Source: Adiantum capillus-veneris (taxonomy: Eukaryota; Streptophyta; Polypodiopsida; Polypodiales; Pteridaceae). From it: DNA of 64,000 bases. The stretch covers positions 84,404,881 through 84,468,880 of the forward strand of contig CM043957.1 of the NCBI GenBank assembly GCA_014529385.2. The letters run 5' to 3'. The notes under the pieces were generated by a model that saw only the letters and a program-made list of their open reading frames with translations, was not told the origin of the DNA and did not search any database. The position numbers and the translations under genes are program-made. Shown here one piece after another: positions 1-11,553 of the stretch. How positions within the stretch are numbered: position 1 is the stretch's first letter; each line of letters starts with the position of its first letter.

Positions 1-589
1 CACACTGCTAGTGTACCTATTCATGCTTTTATCCTAGACGCTTTTGTGTCGTGTTAAGTGACCATTTTTCTTGAATTATTTGAAGAGTATGAAAATGAAT
101 TCTAGGTGCTATATATCCACAAAGTTGCCTTATGAGTTGAAAAAAACTTGACTTTGTTTTTGGAATTTGATCTCACCATTAACCTTACTCTTGCACAACA
201 TGTTTGAACCTAAAGTGTGTGAAAAAGGGGGTCCTGTTTTTTACTTTTTTTTTTCAAAGTTTTGCAGCTATACCACTCTAAACTTCATCTTTGTGATGTT
301 TAGATTGCTAGAGGATAATCATTCATAGGTCCCAACATGTTCTGATGCTTCTAGGGAGAACTAAGTGCTAAAATTGAAAGTTATAGCCAACTTACAAGAA
401 TTGTATAATCCTGTTTATTGACCAAAAATAGCACTTTTATGATTTCTTTTGCTGGCTTTCTTGATATCCAAATTCAATTTTGAGTGTGTAAGTGGAATTT
501 ATAACATAAAGCTAATCTTCCTTGAGTTTTGGGGGACCTAATATGCTATATAGAATCTATACTAATAGATAAAAGGGGAGGGGATTCCG
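1..589. other. AT-rich stretch, no gene seen
   Basis: No open frame longer than a few dozen codons on either strand, and no recognisable transposon motif. Confidence 0.6.
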
Positions 590-612
590 CCCCCCCCCCC
601 CCCCCCCCCCCC
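590..612. repeat. poly-C tract, 23 C
   Basis: An uninterrupted run of C followed by a GC-rich segment. A (AG)12 microsatellite lies at 699-722. Between them a minus-strand open frame exists only because of these repeats. Confidence 0.95.
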
Positions 613-698
613 TGCCACGCGTCACTGTTTGCTTCATCCGGTGCCCTCGCGACAGTGGCGTCTGAGCCAAACTGAGACAGCAGGATGCGCGCAGGCGG

Positions 699-722
699 AG
701 AGAGAGAGAGAGAGAGAGAGAG
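699..722. repeat. (AG)n microsatellite
   Basis: Twelve perfect AG units, directly read. Confidence 0.95.
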
Positions 723-1778
723 GCAGTGAAGCCGCTGGCCACACTAGTAGTATATAATGATGGTTGAGTTTTTTTATTTTTGAAGAATACGAGACATTTT
801 AGTGTATCAAGTAAAGCTTTCTCAATATTGCTAGTTTCTTAGGCCAATTGTGTGTATTTTATAGGTAGTAACCATATCTAATCATACTACAAGTTTGGCT
901 AGATATTGAGTAGTTTCTATGGGTTTCTAGAGGTCATAATGCTAAACCCAATTTTGTCATGTTTGTTGTATTTAGCACTTTGTCATTGTCCCCAAGGTTC
1001 CACTTAGTAAGAGATGATCCATTATTCTTTTGACATGCTCCATGGATCCTTTTGAATCCAAAGGCCCAAAGGGAACTAAGAAAACATGTATATAGTATAT
1101 GTATTGAGCGTGACTATAGAAACTTTGATAATAGGTCCGCAAAATGGAAAAAATGCAAATTTTTTGTACCTTTTTTTTCCCAAAAAAAATTTAGTGAGGT
1201 AAAAGCAACCACATGTTTTGATCACCAACCCATTGAAGTTAACGGGGCATTTTATCTCATGTCCTACAAAGATACTCACTCTTATTTATATGGAATCAAC
1301 CGTAAGAAATGGTTGTTTTGGAAAAATGCAGTGGTCCATTAACTTTGGAGGCTTGTTGTGACCAGGCTAAAAGCATGCTTTGGTGGTACAAAAAGGATTG
1401 TCCTTGACAGCACCTTTGACAAATCTTCGAGCTACAATTTGTACATGTCACATGAAAAACTACCTATCATACTATATATCAATGGATACATCTTCAAAAG
1501 GAGAATCTAAAAACACAAGGTCCAAAAAGTTGACCCAAACTATAAAAATTTTACTAGTCCCCACTTTTTCATTGGTAGAAATAAAATAGGTCCTTTTTTT
1601 GTACCACCAAACCACGCTTTCACCCACCAAGAGATGAGAAATTGTACAAGTTTCTCATGTTTTCCATATGTATTATTCCTTGAACTATAAGATCATGAAA
1701 GGATTTTTCAAAATGAGTGGATCTACCATGGTTTTAGAAAATTTTCCCAAAACCCTGAAAGGACACTTTTATGTCCTG
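723..1778. other. no recognisable gene
   Basis: AT-rich sequence. A plus-strand open frame of 96 codons (1052-1342) and one of 69 codons (1380-1589) show no family resemblance I can name and have T-rich, non-coding-like composition. Confidence 0.5.
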
Positions 1779-2215
1779 TTAGGTTACCAGACTAGTGTTA
1801 AGCCCAATTTTGTATCTCAAATCTGGTTTTGAGATCATCATGTAGATTACGATATTCACATTCTTCTTGTACATGGTGGAATTCTCAAGTATATCACCCA
1901 CATCAACTTGTACCTTCAAATTTTGATCGAAGTGTATAGCAATAGGCTTACAATTATCCATGCCATCCTTTGATAGCATATCAATTTCATATTTCCTTTG
2001 TGACAGCCATATGCCCTCTTTTGTGCGTATAATTACCATGTGGAGGACTCCAAAATTTTTCATGCCAAGTTCCTACTTGATCAACTTTAGGCCCATGAAT
2101 CACACAAAAATCAAATCATCCACACACTTGCATACGATTAGAATAACTAGCTTACTCTCTTGTACATACAAGGAGCGATCCATATCAACCATACAAAAAC
2201 TAATAAAGATCAAAT
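1779..2215 (-). pseudogene. Ty1/copia reverse transcriptase remnant
   Basis: The minus strand encodes a decayed end of the copia RT domain. A CVDDLIF segment near 2130-2160 matches the catalytic YVDD box. It is followed by the ELGMKNFGVLH, RTKEGIWLSQRKY, CKPIAI and TMYK...IYMMISKPDLRY segments typical of the RT/RNase H linker of copia polyproteins. Two stops interrupt it near 2070 and 2095. No LTR, integrase or gag is visible next to it, so it is a short orphan fragment. It belongs to a different copia lineage from the intact element at 5864-11016, judging by the RTKEGIWLSQRKY-type linker. Confidence 0.75.
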
Positions 2216-3059
2216 AGGTTGCAATCCTCTCATGAAAATCCCTTAGTTCTTACTTTAGCCCATAAAGTGATTCTCTCAGCTCATGTAACATTTAATGGCC
2301 TAATAACTTGTGTGTAGCGGAAAATAGCATGAACATAGTGAGCATTTCATTAGAAGAGTTTCCTAATGATAATAACAAGAGTGCTTGGGTGGAGAGAGCA
2401 ACAAAAAGCATAACACCTAGTTAGATAGCATGAACAATACTTTCAAAGAGAGAGAATTAAACTATTGACAACATTTGAGGACCGGATTTGCATGGAGCCG
2501 GTCCCCCCTCCAAAAGGCTTTGTATTATGGGTTCTCCCATCAAGAGAGACATTGTACAATACACTTCTTTGTGTTCCTTCAAGACTAGCTAGTGCAATGA
2601 AGATGGAAACTTCATGCACCTAGCAAAACACTTATCAAAAACAACATCAATTCCCTCACGGTCTCAAACCCAAGACCTCACACACCATGAGAGATGGTGA
2701 GAGCTAGCAAAGTATGAGACTAGATTGAGAGGAAGAAGGAGTAGTACTACGAGAAAGAAGTATTTGTCCTCACATAATCACCCTTATTAGCATAGCTTAG
2801 CTTAGTAATTAGCATGGTAGAGGAGATGAGCATGCATTGAAGCTTGGATCTTGGTTGGATTTGCATCCACATGCCAAAAGTGTGTTGATGTAGGCTTCTA
2901 TCTCACAAGCTTGGAGTAGGTGATGAGCTCTCCATTAAAGCTTGGGAAGAGATAGACTTCTTTTCTTCACACCTAGACTGTGTGTGAGAGAGAGTGTGTT
3001 GATGCCTCACAAAAATCAGCCCCCTCTCTCTCTTGGGCGAGCCCCCCTTGCTATTTTGC
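2216..3059. other. no gene; possible old LTR-like non-coding sequence
   Basis: Contains GAGAG-rich and low-complexity stretches and no credible reading frame. The style (short AG runs, TGT-rich segments) recalls decayed LTRs, but no partner repeat was found in the window. Confidence 0.35.
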
Positions 3060-3420
3060 TCTTGCATTTCACTCATTGGACCTCCCCAAGTCAAGCCAAT
3101 GGCTATTAAGCAGCATAAGTGATAGCCTTCTGACATGTGTCCCCCTTTCCCCTTTTGTGAGAGATTTTGGAAATTAATAATTGAAACTAAACTCTCATTG
3201 GACCCCTTTGCCTCCTGGCCAATAGGAATCAGGCAAGCCATTGGGCTGCTGAATGCTCATTGGACCCCTTGGGAGACTGTCCAATAGTCTTCTAGAGAGC
3301 TTAATTATCATTGGTTCATTTATTAAGTGTTTTTAAATTAATTAAACTACATTTACTCTAGCCTAATTCTCATTGGTCCACCTCCAAGGCCATCCAATAG
3401 GAATTGGGTACACCTTGTGG
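3060..3420. repeat. array of ATTGG...CCAAT paired motifs
   Basis: CTCATTGGACC-like motifs at about 3070, 3195, 3253 and 3370 are each followed 20-30 bases later by CCAATAG or CCAATGG. A further ATTGG without a clear partner is near 3309. Each pair is an imperfect inverted repeat able to form a small hairpin. The block sits in a non-coding region and is not part of any gene I recognise. Confidence 0.6.
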
Positions 3421-4542
3421 GCATCTGGGCTAAGGAGCTGACATGTATCCCTCTTTCCCTTTGTGTAAAGGGAGCTTGTGTGAGTGTGTGTGGCTTTCTC
3501 TCTCATCCCCTACAAGAAGGGCTCGCCCCCTCCTCAATAGGGCCATGCATTGACTTTACACACTCACACACACCATCCAATTTTCCTAAGCTTCAACCCT
3601 TTGGACTTACCATTTGAATTTTGGAACCTTAGCATTTTGGAAGTCTTAATGTGCTGCACCCGAGGGTCTTTGGAGCACATCTCATGTACATAGCTCTTCT
3701 GCAGATGACCACCCTTTGGATCCCTATTTTCCCTCCTTTGGATCCCTATTGTGGCCCAGTCTGCCAGCTTAACCAATATTCTAGCTTTTTCTCCCCTGGC
3801 ACTTCCCCATATTAAATGATCAGTTTAACATGAGAAAATCATTTAGGAGAATTAGATATTGATTATTATGACATTACTTCTCTCTTGAAATCATAGTCGT
3901 CCTCGATTATGGTGTAGAGAAGATAAAGAATATTCATGAGTCCTTTTCTTAGCGGGTAGAGGATCCCTATGTTACCCTACGACATCATTCCACAATGGAT
4001 GACTAGTCCATTTGGTGCTTGAGAGCCTGAGGCTGCCGCAAGCATGTCTGCACATTAGTCCTATCAATCTTCCATAGTAGAGTGACAAGCTCTACCTGGT
4101 GTTCGGGAGACGTTGTCTCCGCAAACTTGATCCTAAGCATGCATACTTCTTAACATTTGTGCACAAATTAACAAAAAGAGAGTCTTATAAGACAAAAAGA
4201 AACTTTGTTCATTTAAACATTTGTACATTTGCCTACTCTAGGGAAGCATTGTACGCATTGACAAGGTTTAGGCTATCCTTTAACTGTATGCCTTGCATCC
4301 ATCTAGCATCTTCAAAAGGATAGTTTTTAAACTTAATGCCTTTTTGCCCTCTCTTTAAGCTTTAAGCGTTCCCTTAAACTACCAAATAAAGAGACACTCC
4401 TATACCCTATTCACTTCCTAATGCAGAGGGATGTCGTGGACCGATTTATTTCTCAGAATGTAGTGCCTGCAATAGAGATACAAGGCACACTTGACTCACT
4501 TGGCACGAGCAAAAGAGGGTATTTAGAAATTCAACAGTATTT
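3421..4542. other. no recognisable gene
   Basis: Several plus- and minus-strand open frames under 75 codons, none with a recognisable motif. Confidence 0.45.
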
Positions 4543-5863
4543 ATGAAGAAGGGAATAAAATCCAAGATACTACAAACAACATCAAGTGTTTGGAGAGAGA
4601 GAGACTTCAACCCAACAACACACAAAATGATTTCTTTGGTTGTCCCTTTCATATTCAAAGTACTTACAAAGGCCAAGGAACAGCTACAACTTATGATGAG
4701 CACAACAATATCTTCATGGATCTTACTATGTTGCAGACCAGAATGGTAGAGTTCTACAATGTCACATTTGAAGAGACTAGCGGTGTGCTACATTTTGTCT
4801 TGAATCTAGATGAGTGTGAGATTCTAAAAGAGAATAAGCTAGAGAGAGTTACAATAACAATGATGAATAGGGAACTTTGAAATGTCCTACCAAAAACGAT
4901 CCTTTAAACTTCAGTGTTGAGTTTCAGAAGTGCACATATGGTGGCTGGATACGGGAGGTAATTCATTTCTTATAGCCCTTTTACTAAAATAACACATTTC
5001 GTTTCACATCACATCAGACTAAATCTTTAAGGTAATGAAAGAGGACCATGACATTTTGTTTTGGGTATTCTATCAAACCCCCATTCCTCACATAATTGAC
5101 AGACACATGAATCGAGGAAAGGTGTTGTCTATGGATGGGAGGGGAGACTTTTAGGTCCAATGGCATCTTGCAGGTGACCTCAAAACATTGAAGTGTATGT
5201 ATAATTGTGGAATGGGTGAAATGGTAAAATCTCCATGTTTGTTCTGCATGGAGTCTGCAAAGGTGATGGACCCAAAGTGGTGGAGAAAGGCTCCAACTCG
5301 ACACAATGAAGACCCTAACTTTTTCCCAGTTCTAGCAATCTTACTTGTTACTGCCACATTTGTACAATGCATGCTCTTTGTAGAATCATGGAGAAGTTAG
5401 TATATCTCTACATTTAGTTTGCTTGGAAAATCAAGAAGTCTATTGAGCACCAGATGGCTATCGAGGCCCTTGAACTAGTATTGTCAGATATGGGTCTCCA
5501 TGGGGGCAATGTCAAAATCTAGCGGGATGAGAAAAGATCAAGCAAAGAGAAGGATGTGCCTTCTAAATCAACCATTGGGGGTGTCAAGGCTCACAGATTT
5601 TTATCTAATTCACTAGGCATAAAGGTGTGAAGCTAACAAAGTGTGGAAGGGTATATCATTCCACCTACGTTAGCAAAGTCGAGTATCTGAATGGAAAAAA
5701 GTGCATATGGTCGTGAAGGACCAGGAGCCAACTACTTGCAATGCCAAGGTTGAGGTGTGGCGTTCCATACATGTGCTCTTTTTTATGTGTGACAAAGATG
5801 ATTGGTCACAAGAGGATCTCAGCAAGTTTAAGGAGAACCTACAGCTTCTAAAGAAATCATTCA
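4543..5863 (+). pseudogene. degenerate coding remnant of unknown family, left half
   Basis: Across 4.5-5.86 kb the plus strand repeatedly opens into protein-like segments in shifting frames. Examples are FFGCPFHIQSTYKGQGTAT near 4640 and KVMKEDHDILFWVFYQTPIP near 5030. A WHLAGDLKTLKCMYNCGMG...PCLFCM segment lies near 5165-5245, HICTMHALCRIMEKLVYLYI near 5358, DMGLHGGNVKI near 5490 and KDDWSQEDLSKFKENLQLLKK near 5785. Stops and frameshifts separate them. The composition is that of a decayed protein gene with a CxxC motif, not of random sequence. I do not recognise the family; a large transposase is one possibility. The copia element at 5864 interrupts it, and the reading appears to resume at 11022. 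Confidence 0.5.
5859..5863. repeat. target-site duplication ATTCA, left copy
   Basis: Matches 11017-11021 exactly and abuts the TG...CA LTR ends. Confidence 0.93.
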
Positions 5864-6090
5864 TGTTGGAATTAGGGTTGCAGAGAAACACACACAGCTT
5901 GGAGAAGACGAAGGAAGCTCAAGGTACACAATAGAGAGTGTATTCCTTAGTGTGCAATGGAAAGATAGATAGCCCTAGAGTGATGGGCGTATATACAATG
6001 CACGGGGGAAAAAACCTCCTAAAGAGGGAAAAAATGCCCCGGCGGTCCTAGTGTGTTCACACACATCACTACCACATGTATATGGTAACA
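5864..6090 (-). repeat. copia 3' LTR
   Basis: 227 bases beginning TG and ending CA. No difference from 10790-11016 was found on reading. Carries the termination end of the element. Confidence 0.95.
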
Positions 6091-6102
6091 AATCCCCCCT
6101 GG
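6091..6102 (-). promoter_or_regulatory. polypurine tract of copia element
   Basis: On the minus strand CCAGGGGGGATT immediately precedes the 3' LTR; it primes plus-strand DNA synthesis. Confidence 0.85.
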
Positions 6103-6165
6103 AGTGATGCGGTGAACGAGAGCTGGCACATGAGTAAAGGGAAGTGCCATGCCCTGAGGACAGGA

Positions 6166-9100
6166 TCAGTCCACAAAGGGGAGTAAGCCCAAAGCTTTGC
6201 GGAAAGCTTCAAGCTTCTCACGAGACAATGCCTTTGTGAAAAGATCTGCAAGGTTGTCCTGTGTTGGCACATAAGCCAAGCTGATCTCTCCTGCTGAGAG
6301 CCTCTCCCTGACATAGTGGTAATGCACCTCAATGTGCTTTGTGCGAGCATGAAAAACTGGGTTCCTCGCAACTGCCAATGCGCTCTGACTGTCAGTGTAG
6401 ATAGTGTTGGCAGTGTCCTGTCCAACACCCAAGTCAGCCATAAGGCGTCTGAGCCATACACACTCAACCGTAGCTGTGAAGACTGCCCTGTACTCAGCCT
6501 CACAACTCGAAGTGGCCACAGTAGGTTGCTTCTTGCTCAACCATGATATACATGAACTGCCAAGCATGAAACAAAAACCACTTGTGGACACTCGCGTGTC
6601 AAAACAACCAGCCCAATCTGAGTCCGAAAAAGCATGTAAGTCTGGCGGCAATGATCCCCCCTTGGGATAAAACAAGCCAAGATGTAAAGTGCCACTAAGG
6701 TAGCGGAAAATCCTCTTGACAGCCTGCCAATGCTTAGACCCTGGGCTATGCATAAATCTGCTGACCTGCGAGACTGCAAACTGAATATCTGGCCTCGTGT
6801 TGCATACATAAATGAGGCAGCCAACAGCAGTTTGGTAAAGAGTGACATCAGCAGGATCGCCAGCATCATGTAGACTCAACTTCAAACCTGTTTCCATGGG
6901 AGTGGCAATAGGTTTGCAATCCTCAAGTCCAAACTTACATAGCAATGTCTCTATGTAACTTTTCTGACACAAGGCAATACCACCATCACACTACTTAAAC
7001 TGTATACCCAAGTAATGATGCAACAGCCCCAAATCTTTCATCTTGAAAGTAGCATTCAAATCAGCCTTAAATTCAGCAATATGTCTCTCATTTGGTCCAG
7101 TGATCAGCAAATCATCAACATAAAGAACCACAATGAGAAATACATCATCCTCACGCTTTACATACAATGTGCTTTTTGTTGGACTGTTACGAAAGCCTCG
7201 TTTAACCAAATGAGTGTCAGCTTTCTCATACCAAGCACGAGGAGATTGCTTCAACCCATACAAAGCCTTCTTACATTTGCACACTTTGTCCTCTTGTCCT
7301 TTTATGACAAAACCGCGAGGCTGCGTTACATAAACTTCCTCAAATATGTCACCATTCAAGAAAGCAGTAACAATGTCTGATTGATGTACATCCCAACCAA
7401 AATGAGCTGCCAATGCACATAGAAAACGCACAGTAGTCATACGACAAGTGGGAGCAAAAGTCTCTTCATAATCTATGCCTTTTTGTTGTGCATAACCCTT
7501 TGCAACAAGTCGAGCCTTATGGCCATCGATCTCACCATCCGGCTTGCGTTTCAACTTGTAAACCCACTTCGTACCAATGGCCTTTTTGCCAAGAGGCAAA
7601 TCACATAAAGTCCATGTGTCATTCTCTATAAGTGCATCATATTCTGATTTCATGGCAGCAATCCAATTTTCTGAATTCTGTGCTTCATCAAAGGACAGAG
7701 GCTCCTCAACATCATGTAAACTAGACACAGCCAAAGCATAACAATCTGATGCATAAGATGCATGGCGAGAGCCTGAACGAGTACGACTAGATAAAGGTGC
7801 ATCCAATTTACTGTCACGCAAAGTGTGCACCAGCCATTTTGGCATACCTCTAGCCTGCTCATTTTCAGCCCTTTCCTCATCAAGTACATCATGTACATCT
7901 GCATCAGTAATAGGCTGTTCTAAAACATTTTCAGAAACCCCCATAGGCTGTACATTTGCCTCATTGGAACTTACATTCGTATTTCCACCACTGAAAAGAG
8001 GCAACAAAGTGTCATAAATGTCCTGTGAGCTTACATTACTGTCTCTAGTACATGACAGCAAGGGTTGAACAGAATCTTCCACAAACACTACATCCCGTGA
8101 AACCAAAATACGTTTTGTTTGCGGATGATACAACCTGTAACCTTTGCTTTCAGCACTATAACCAACAAAAATACATTTGACAGCCTTATCATCCAATTTT
8201 CTACGCTGCACTTGTGGCACCAAAGCATATGCCAAACAGCCAAAAACACGCATGTGCTCAATAGAAGGTTTTCTATCATGCCATGCTTCATATGGAGTAA
8301 TAGACTGCAAAGCTTTCGTAGGACACCTGTTAAGTACATAAGTGGCACACATGATGGCCTCAAGCCAAAAAGAATGCGGCAAAGCTTGACTTTTGACCAT
8401 ACATCGTGCCATTTCCGTTAGTGACCTGTTTTTCCTCTCAGCAACACCATTTTGCTGAGGTGTATAAGGCACTGTACATTGGTGTTTTATCCCACGACTA
8501 GCCAGAAATGCATTAAATTCATGAGACATATACTCCCCCCCTCGATCGGAACGGAGGGTGCCCATAGTACATTTTGAGACATTTTCAGCCATAGCCAAAA
8601 ATTGTTTGAAGCACATAAAAACTTCGGACTTCGCTTTAAGCGGAAATACCCACGCATGCTTGGAGTAATCATCAATGAAAGTCACGAAGTACAGGTAATT
8701 GCCCAAGGACGGAGTTTGCATGGGCCCACAAACGTCACTATGCACAAGCTGCAACCTGCATGTGGCCCTAACTGAACCATCCTTTGGAAACTTAGAACGC
8801 TGCATTTTACCCAGAATACAGCCTTCACAAACATGTTTGATAGGTGCTTCAAGAGGCGGCAAAGAAGCAACCATATCAGATTTCTGCAAACGCAGCAAAC
8901 TGGCAAAATTCAGATGACCAAAACGTGCATGCCAAAGTTTTGCATCTGAAATAGCCCTTGAATCTACAACAGCATTTGCAAAATTTTGTCCACACTTGTC
9001 ATACAAAGTGAGCTTATACAGCCCACGGCACAAAAGCCCAGATGCAACAATTTCATCACCAAAACTGAGATCATGAACTGTACATCTGTCATCCACAAAT

Positions 9101-10452
9101 TTGACTACAAGTCCAAGTCTAGCAAGTGCGGATACAGACAAGAGATTCTTCTTGATCCCAGGTACATAAAGTGCATCAACAAGTGTGAAGGAACTGCCAT
9201 TAGCAGCAGTGAGCACAATCTTTCCAACTCCCTGAACTGGATAAGAGGCGTTGTTGGCACAAGTGACTGAATTCCCATGAGGGACAGACTCGAGAGAGGT
9301 AAACAATTCACGATGTGAGGTAATGTGCTTTGTAGCACCACTGTCGAAATACCACACATGTGAATCTGCAGCAACTGACAAGCATGCATCATGGACAGCA
9401 GGATTGTAAGTGCACTCTGCGCTAAAAGCCCATTCTGCATCAACATCAGCATCACAATCTCCTTTCACAGAAGACTCAACAATGGCTGCATTTGTAGTGG
9501 AACCAGCATTTGCAGTGGAACCACCCTCTTTCTTCTTAGCCTCTTTGGCCTTCAACTTAGGACACCACTTGATCAAGTGATCATTGGCTTTACAATAATG
9601 GCAACGCATCTTCTTTTTGCCCTTATCACCAGAATTGCCAGACGAAGTGCTGCCAGCAGAAGCATTAGGAACAGAATTTTTGCCACTCGTAGCAGAACCA
9701 TAAGAAGTGGCTGCATTACTGTTACCACCCTTTCTTTGAGAAGCAATAAAAGCCTGTTCAACTGCACGCTGCCTAGTCCTGTTTTTTCTAGAAAGTGACT
9801 CTTGCAACATCAATGTGCATAATGCATCAAACTTGACAACTTCAGGATTTCCTTGGGTCATCAGTCTCCAAGTACTAGCAAAAGTCTGGTAGGAATCTGG
9901 TAAGGCATCAAGAACAGTCTGCACAAGGGAACTGTCAGAAATGACTTCACCTGCAGAAATGAGTTGCTCATTGATATCCTTGACACTAGCAAGGAAAGTG
10001 TCCATATCATCTTCCTCATGCATAATCTTCGACTCTAGCTCTTTACGCAGCAAAGCAATTTTAGCCTCATTGCGGCTTGCATAAAGACCTGCTAGAATAT
10101 CCCAAGCCTGTTTTGCAGATTTTGCTGAACGGATGTGAGGAATAATGGTGCGCTTCACAGACAACGCAATCAATGCATGAGCCTGCGCATCCTTAACATC
10201 CCAACGAGCTTGTTCTGCTGTAGGCAAAACAACTCTAACAGCTGCAATCCTTGCAGCAAGACCTGCAACATCCTCAATATCGCCTACATCTTCAGAACCA
10301 GGACGTACATCAATGCCCTGCACAATGTTCCAGACACCTTTTGACACAAGAACGTGTTGCATCATATAAGCCCACATAGGGTAGTTGTCCCCATCCAACT
10401 TGTCCTCAGCAGCAAACATCTTGAACACATCTGTGTTGTTGTTGTCAGCCAT
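6166..10452 (-). pseudogene. copia gag-pol polyprotein with one in-frame stop
   Basis: The ATG at 10450-10452 (context ACCATGGCT) opens the frame MADNNNTDVF; an open stretch extends 20 codons further upstream but lacks this good context. Numbering from this Met: gag of the UBN2 type with KLDGDNYPMW near residue 18, and zinc knuckle CHYCKANDHLIKWC at about 284-297. Protease DSGA is at about 370, the pre-integrase HARFGH...CEGC zinc site at about 508-545, and integrase D, D and E at about 573, 636 and 672. RT follows with YVDD at about 1111. A TAG at 6991-6993 then stops the frame just after LGIQFK. The frame continues without shift through RNase H (SSCEAEY, YTDSQSA, HIEVHYHYVRE, DLFTKAL) to the stop at 6166. 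One base change would explain the stop; readthrough is possible but unproven. Confidence 0.95.
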
Positions 10453-10775
10453 GGTAAATGCTGCACCTGATGTGAAAACTGCCCGAAAATAGGAGAAATG
10501 GAGCGGGAACAACTTGTGCTATATAGCACAAACCGTAGAAGACTATAAGGCACCTGTTATGCAGAAAACGGCACTGACAGAAAATCTGCACAAAATGACG
10601 AAATAGCCTGTGCAGTACTGCCCGTAGTGGAAACGGAGGCCGAAATGAGCCCAAATCAAAATTCTGACAGAATATTTGTCGACCTGCGAACGCTTGCCAA
10701 AGCTCACTGAAATCGGAGAAAGTGAGCAGGCGTGTGCTGGAGCAGCTGGCGACTAAGCCCGGGAGGACGTGACCT

Positions 10776-10787
10776 GCTCTGATACCA
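10776..10787 (-). promoter_or_regulatory. primer binding site for initiator-Met tRNA
   Basis: On the minus strand TGGTATCAGAGC lies two bases inside the 5' LTR. It is complementary to the 3' end of plant initiator methionine tRNA. Confidence 0.9.
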
Positions 10788-10789
10788 AT

Positions 10790-11016
10790 TGTTGGAATTA
10801 GGGTTGCAGAGAAACACACACAGCTTGGAGAAGACGAAGGAAGCTCAAGGTACACAATAGAGAGTGTATTCCTTAGTGTGCAATGGAAAGATAGATAGCC
10901 CTAGAGTGATGGGCGTATATACAATGCACGGGGGAAAAAACCTCCTAAAGAGGGAAAAAATGCCCCGGCGGTCCTAGTGTGTTCACACACATCACTACCA
11001 CATGTATATGGTAACA
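10790..11016 (-). repeat. copia 5' LTR
   Basis: 227 bases, same as 5864-6090; carries the element's promoter by position. Confidence 0.95.
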
Positions 11017-11021
11017 ATTCA
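11017..11021. repeat. target-site duplication ATTCA, right copy
   Basis: Matches 5859-5863 exactly. Confidence 0.93.
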
Positions 11022-11290
11022 AAATAGGTGGATAGACACACAGATTACTGATTACATGGTACTCTCAAAACAATTTTTGTGATTAGAAAATTGCAGAAAC
11101 CCATGCATATGGAATACCCAGGGTTTAGAAAAGTCTTATTACATGGCAAGAAATTCCTACTTCAGACACACTCAACATGATAACTCTCAAGGCAAGGCAA
11201 ATAGTCTGAAAGAGCTTTTTCAATGGTTCTATCACAGAATCATTCACCACTTGCAGCAGAAGAAAGTATTGGCATCCTCAACAAAAACAT
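11022..11290 (+). pseudogene. degenerate coding remnant, right half
   Basis: Directly after the target duplication the plus strand resumes protein-like sequence: RWIDTQITDYM, NPCIWNTQGLEKSYYMARNSY, KANSLKELFQWFYHRIIHHL. It ends near 11290 in non-coding sequence. It reads as the continuation of the remnant ending at 5863. Family unrecognised. Confidence 0.5.
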
Positions 11291-11553
11291 AGGAAATTAG
11301 AAAATTACAACAAAGAAAAATTAAACGGTCTGAGGCTTTCAACAACTCCAGTGCTCGAGAAGATCAAAACAAATGGAGAGAGACAATGGAATATGTCAAC
11401 CATAGGTAGAGCAAGGGACTAAGTGTTTGACACAATATGTACTTCAATAAATTATGAGAGAATTAGACAGATGATAATGTGTTTACCACAAAACATGTAC
11501 AAATCTGCCATTTGTAATGCTTAAGACAATATGTACAAGTCACAAGTTGTGTT

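Larger units (their letters stand above)
5864..11016 (-). mobile_element. young Ty1/copia LTR retrotransposon
   Basis: A complete element of 5153 bases on the minus strand. Both LTRs are 227 bases and read identical. The 5-bp duplication ATTCA flanks it at 5859-5863 and 11017-11021. An initiator-Met tRNA primer site lies inside the 5' LTR and a G-rich polypurine tract lies before the 3' LTR. One polyprotein of about 1430 codons fills the interior in the order gag, protease, integrase, RT, RNase H, the copia order. The only clear lesion is one in-frame TAG at 6991-6993. Identical LTRs imply very recent insertion. It landed inside the unknown coding remnant at 4543-11290. Confidence 0.97.

Noticed and set aside
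7015-10344. Plus-strand frames of 70-135 codons across the copia element
   Set aside because: Antisense shadows of the minus-strand polyprotein.
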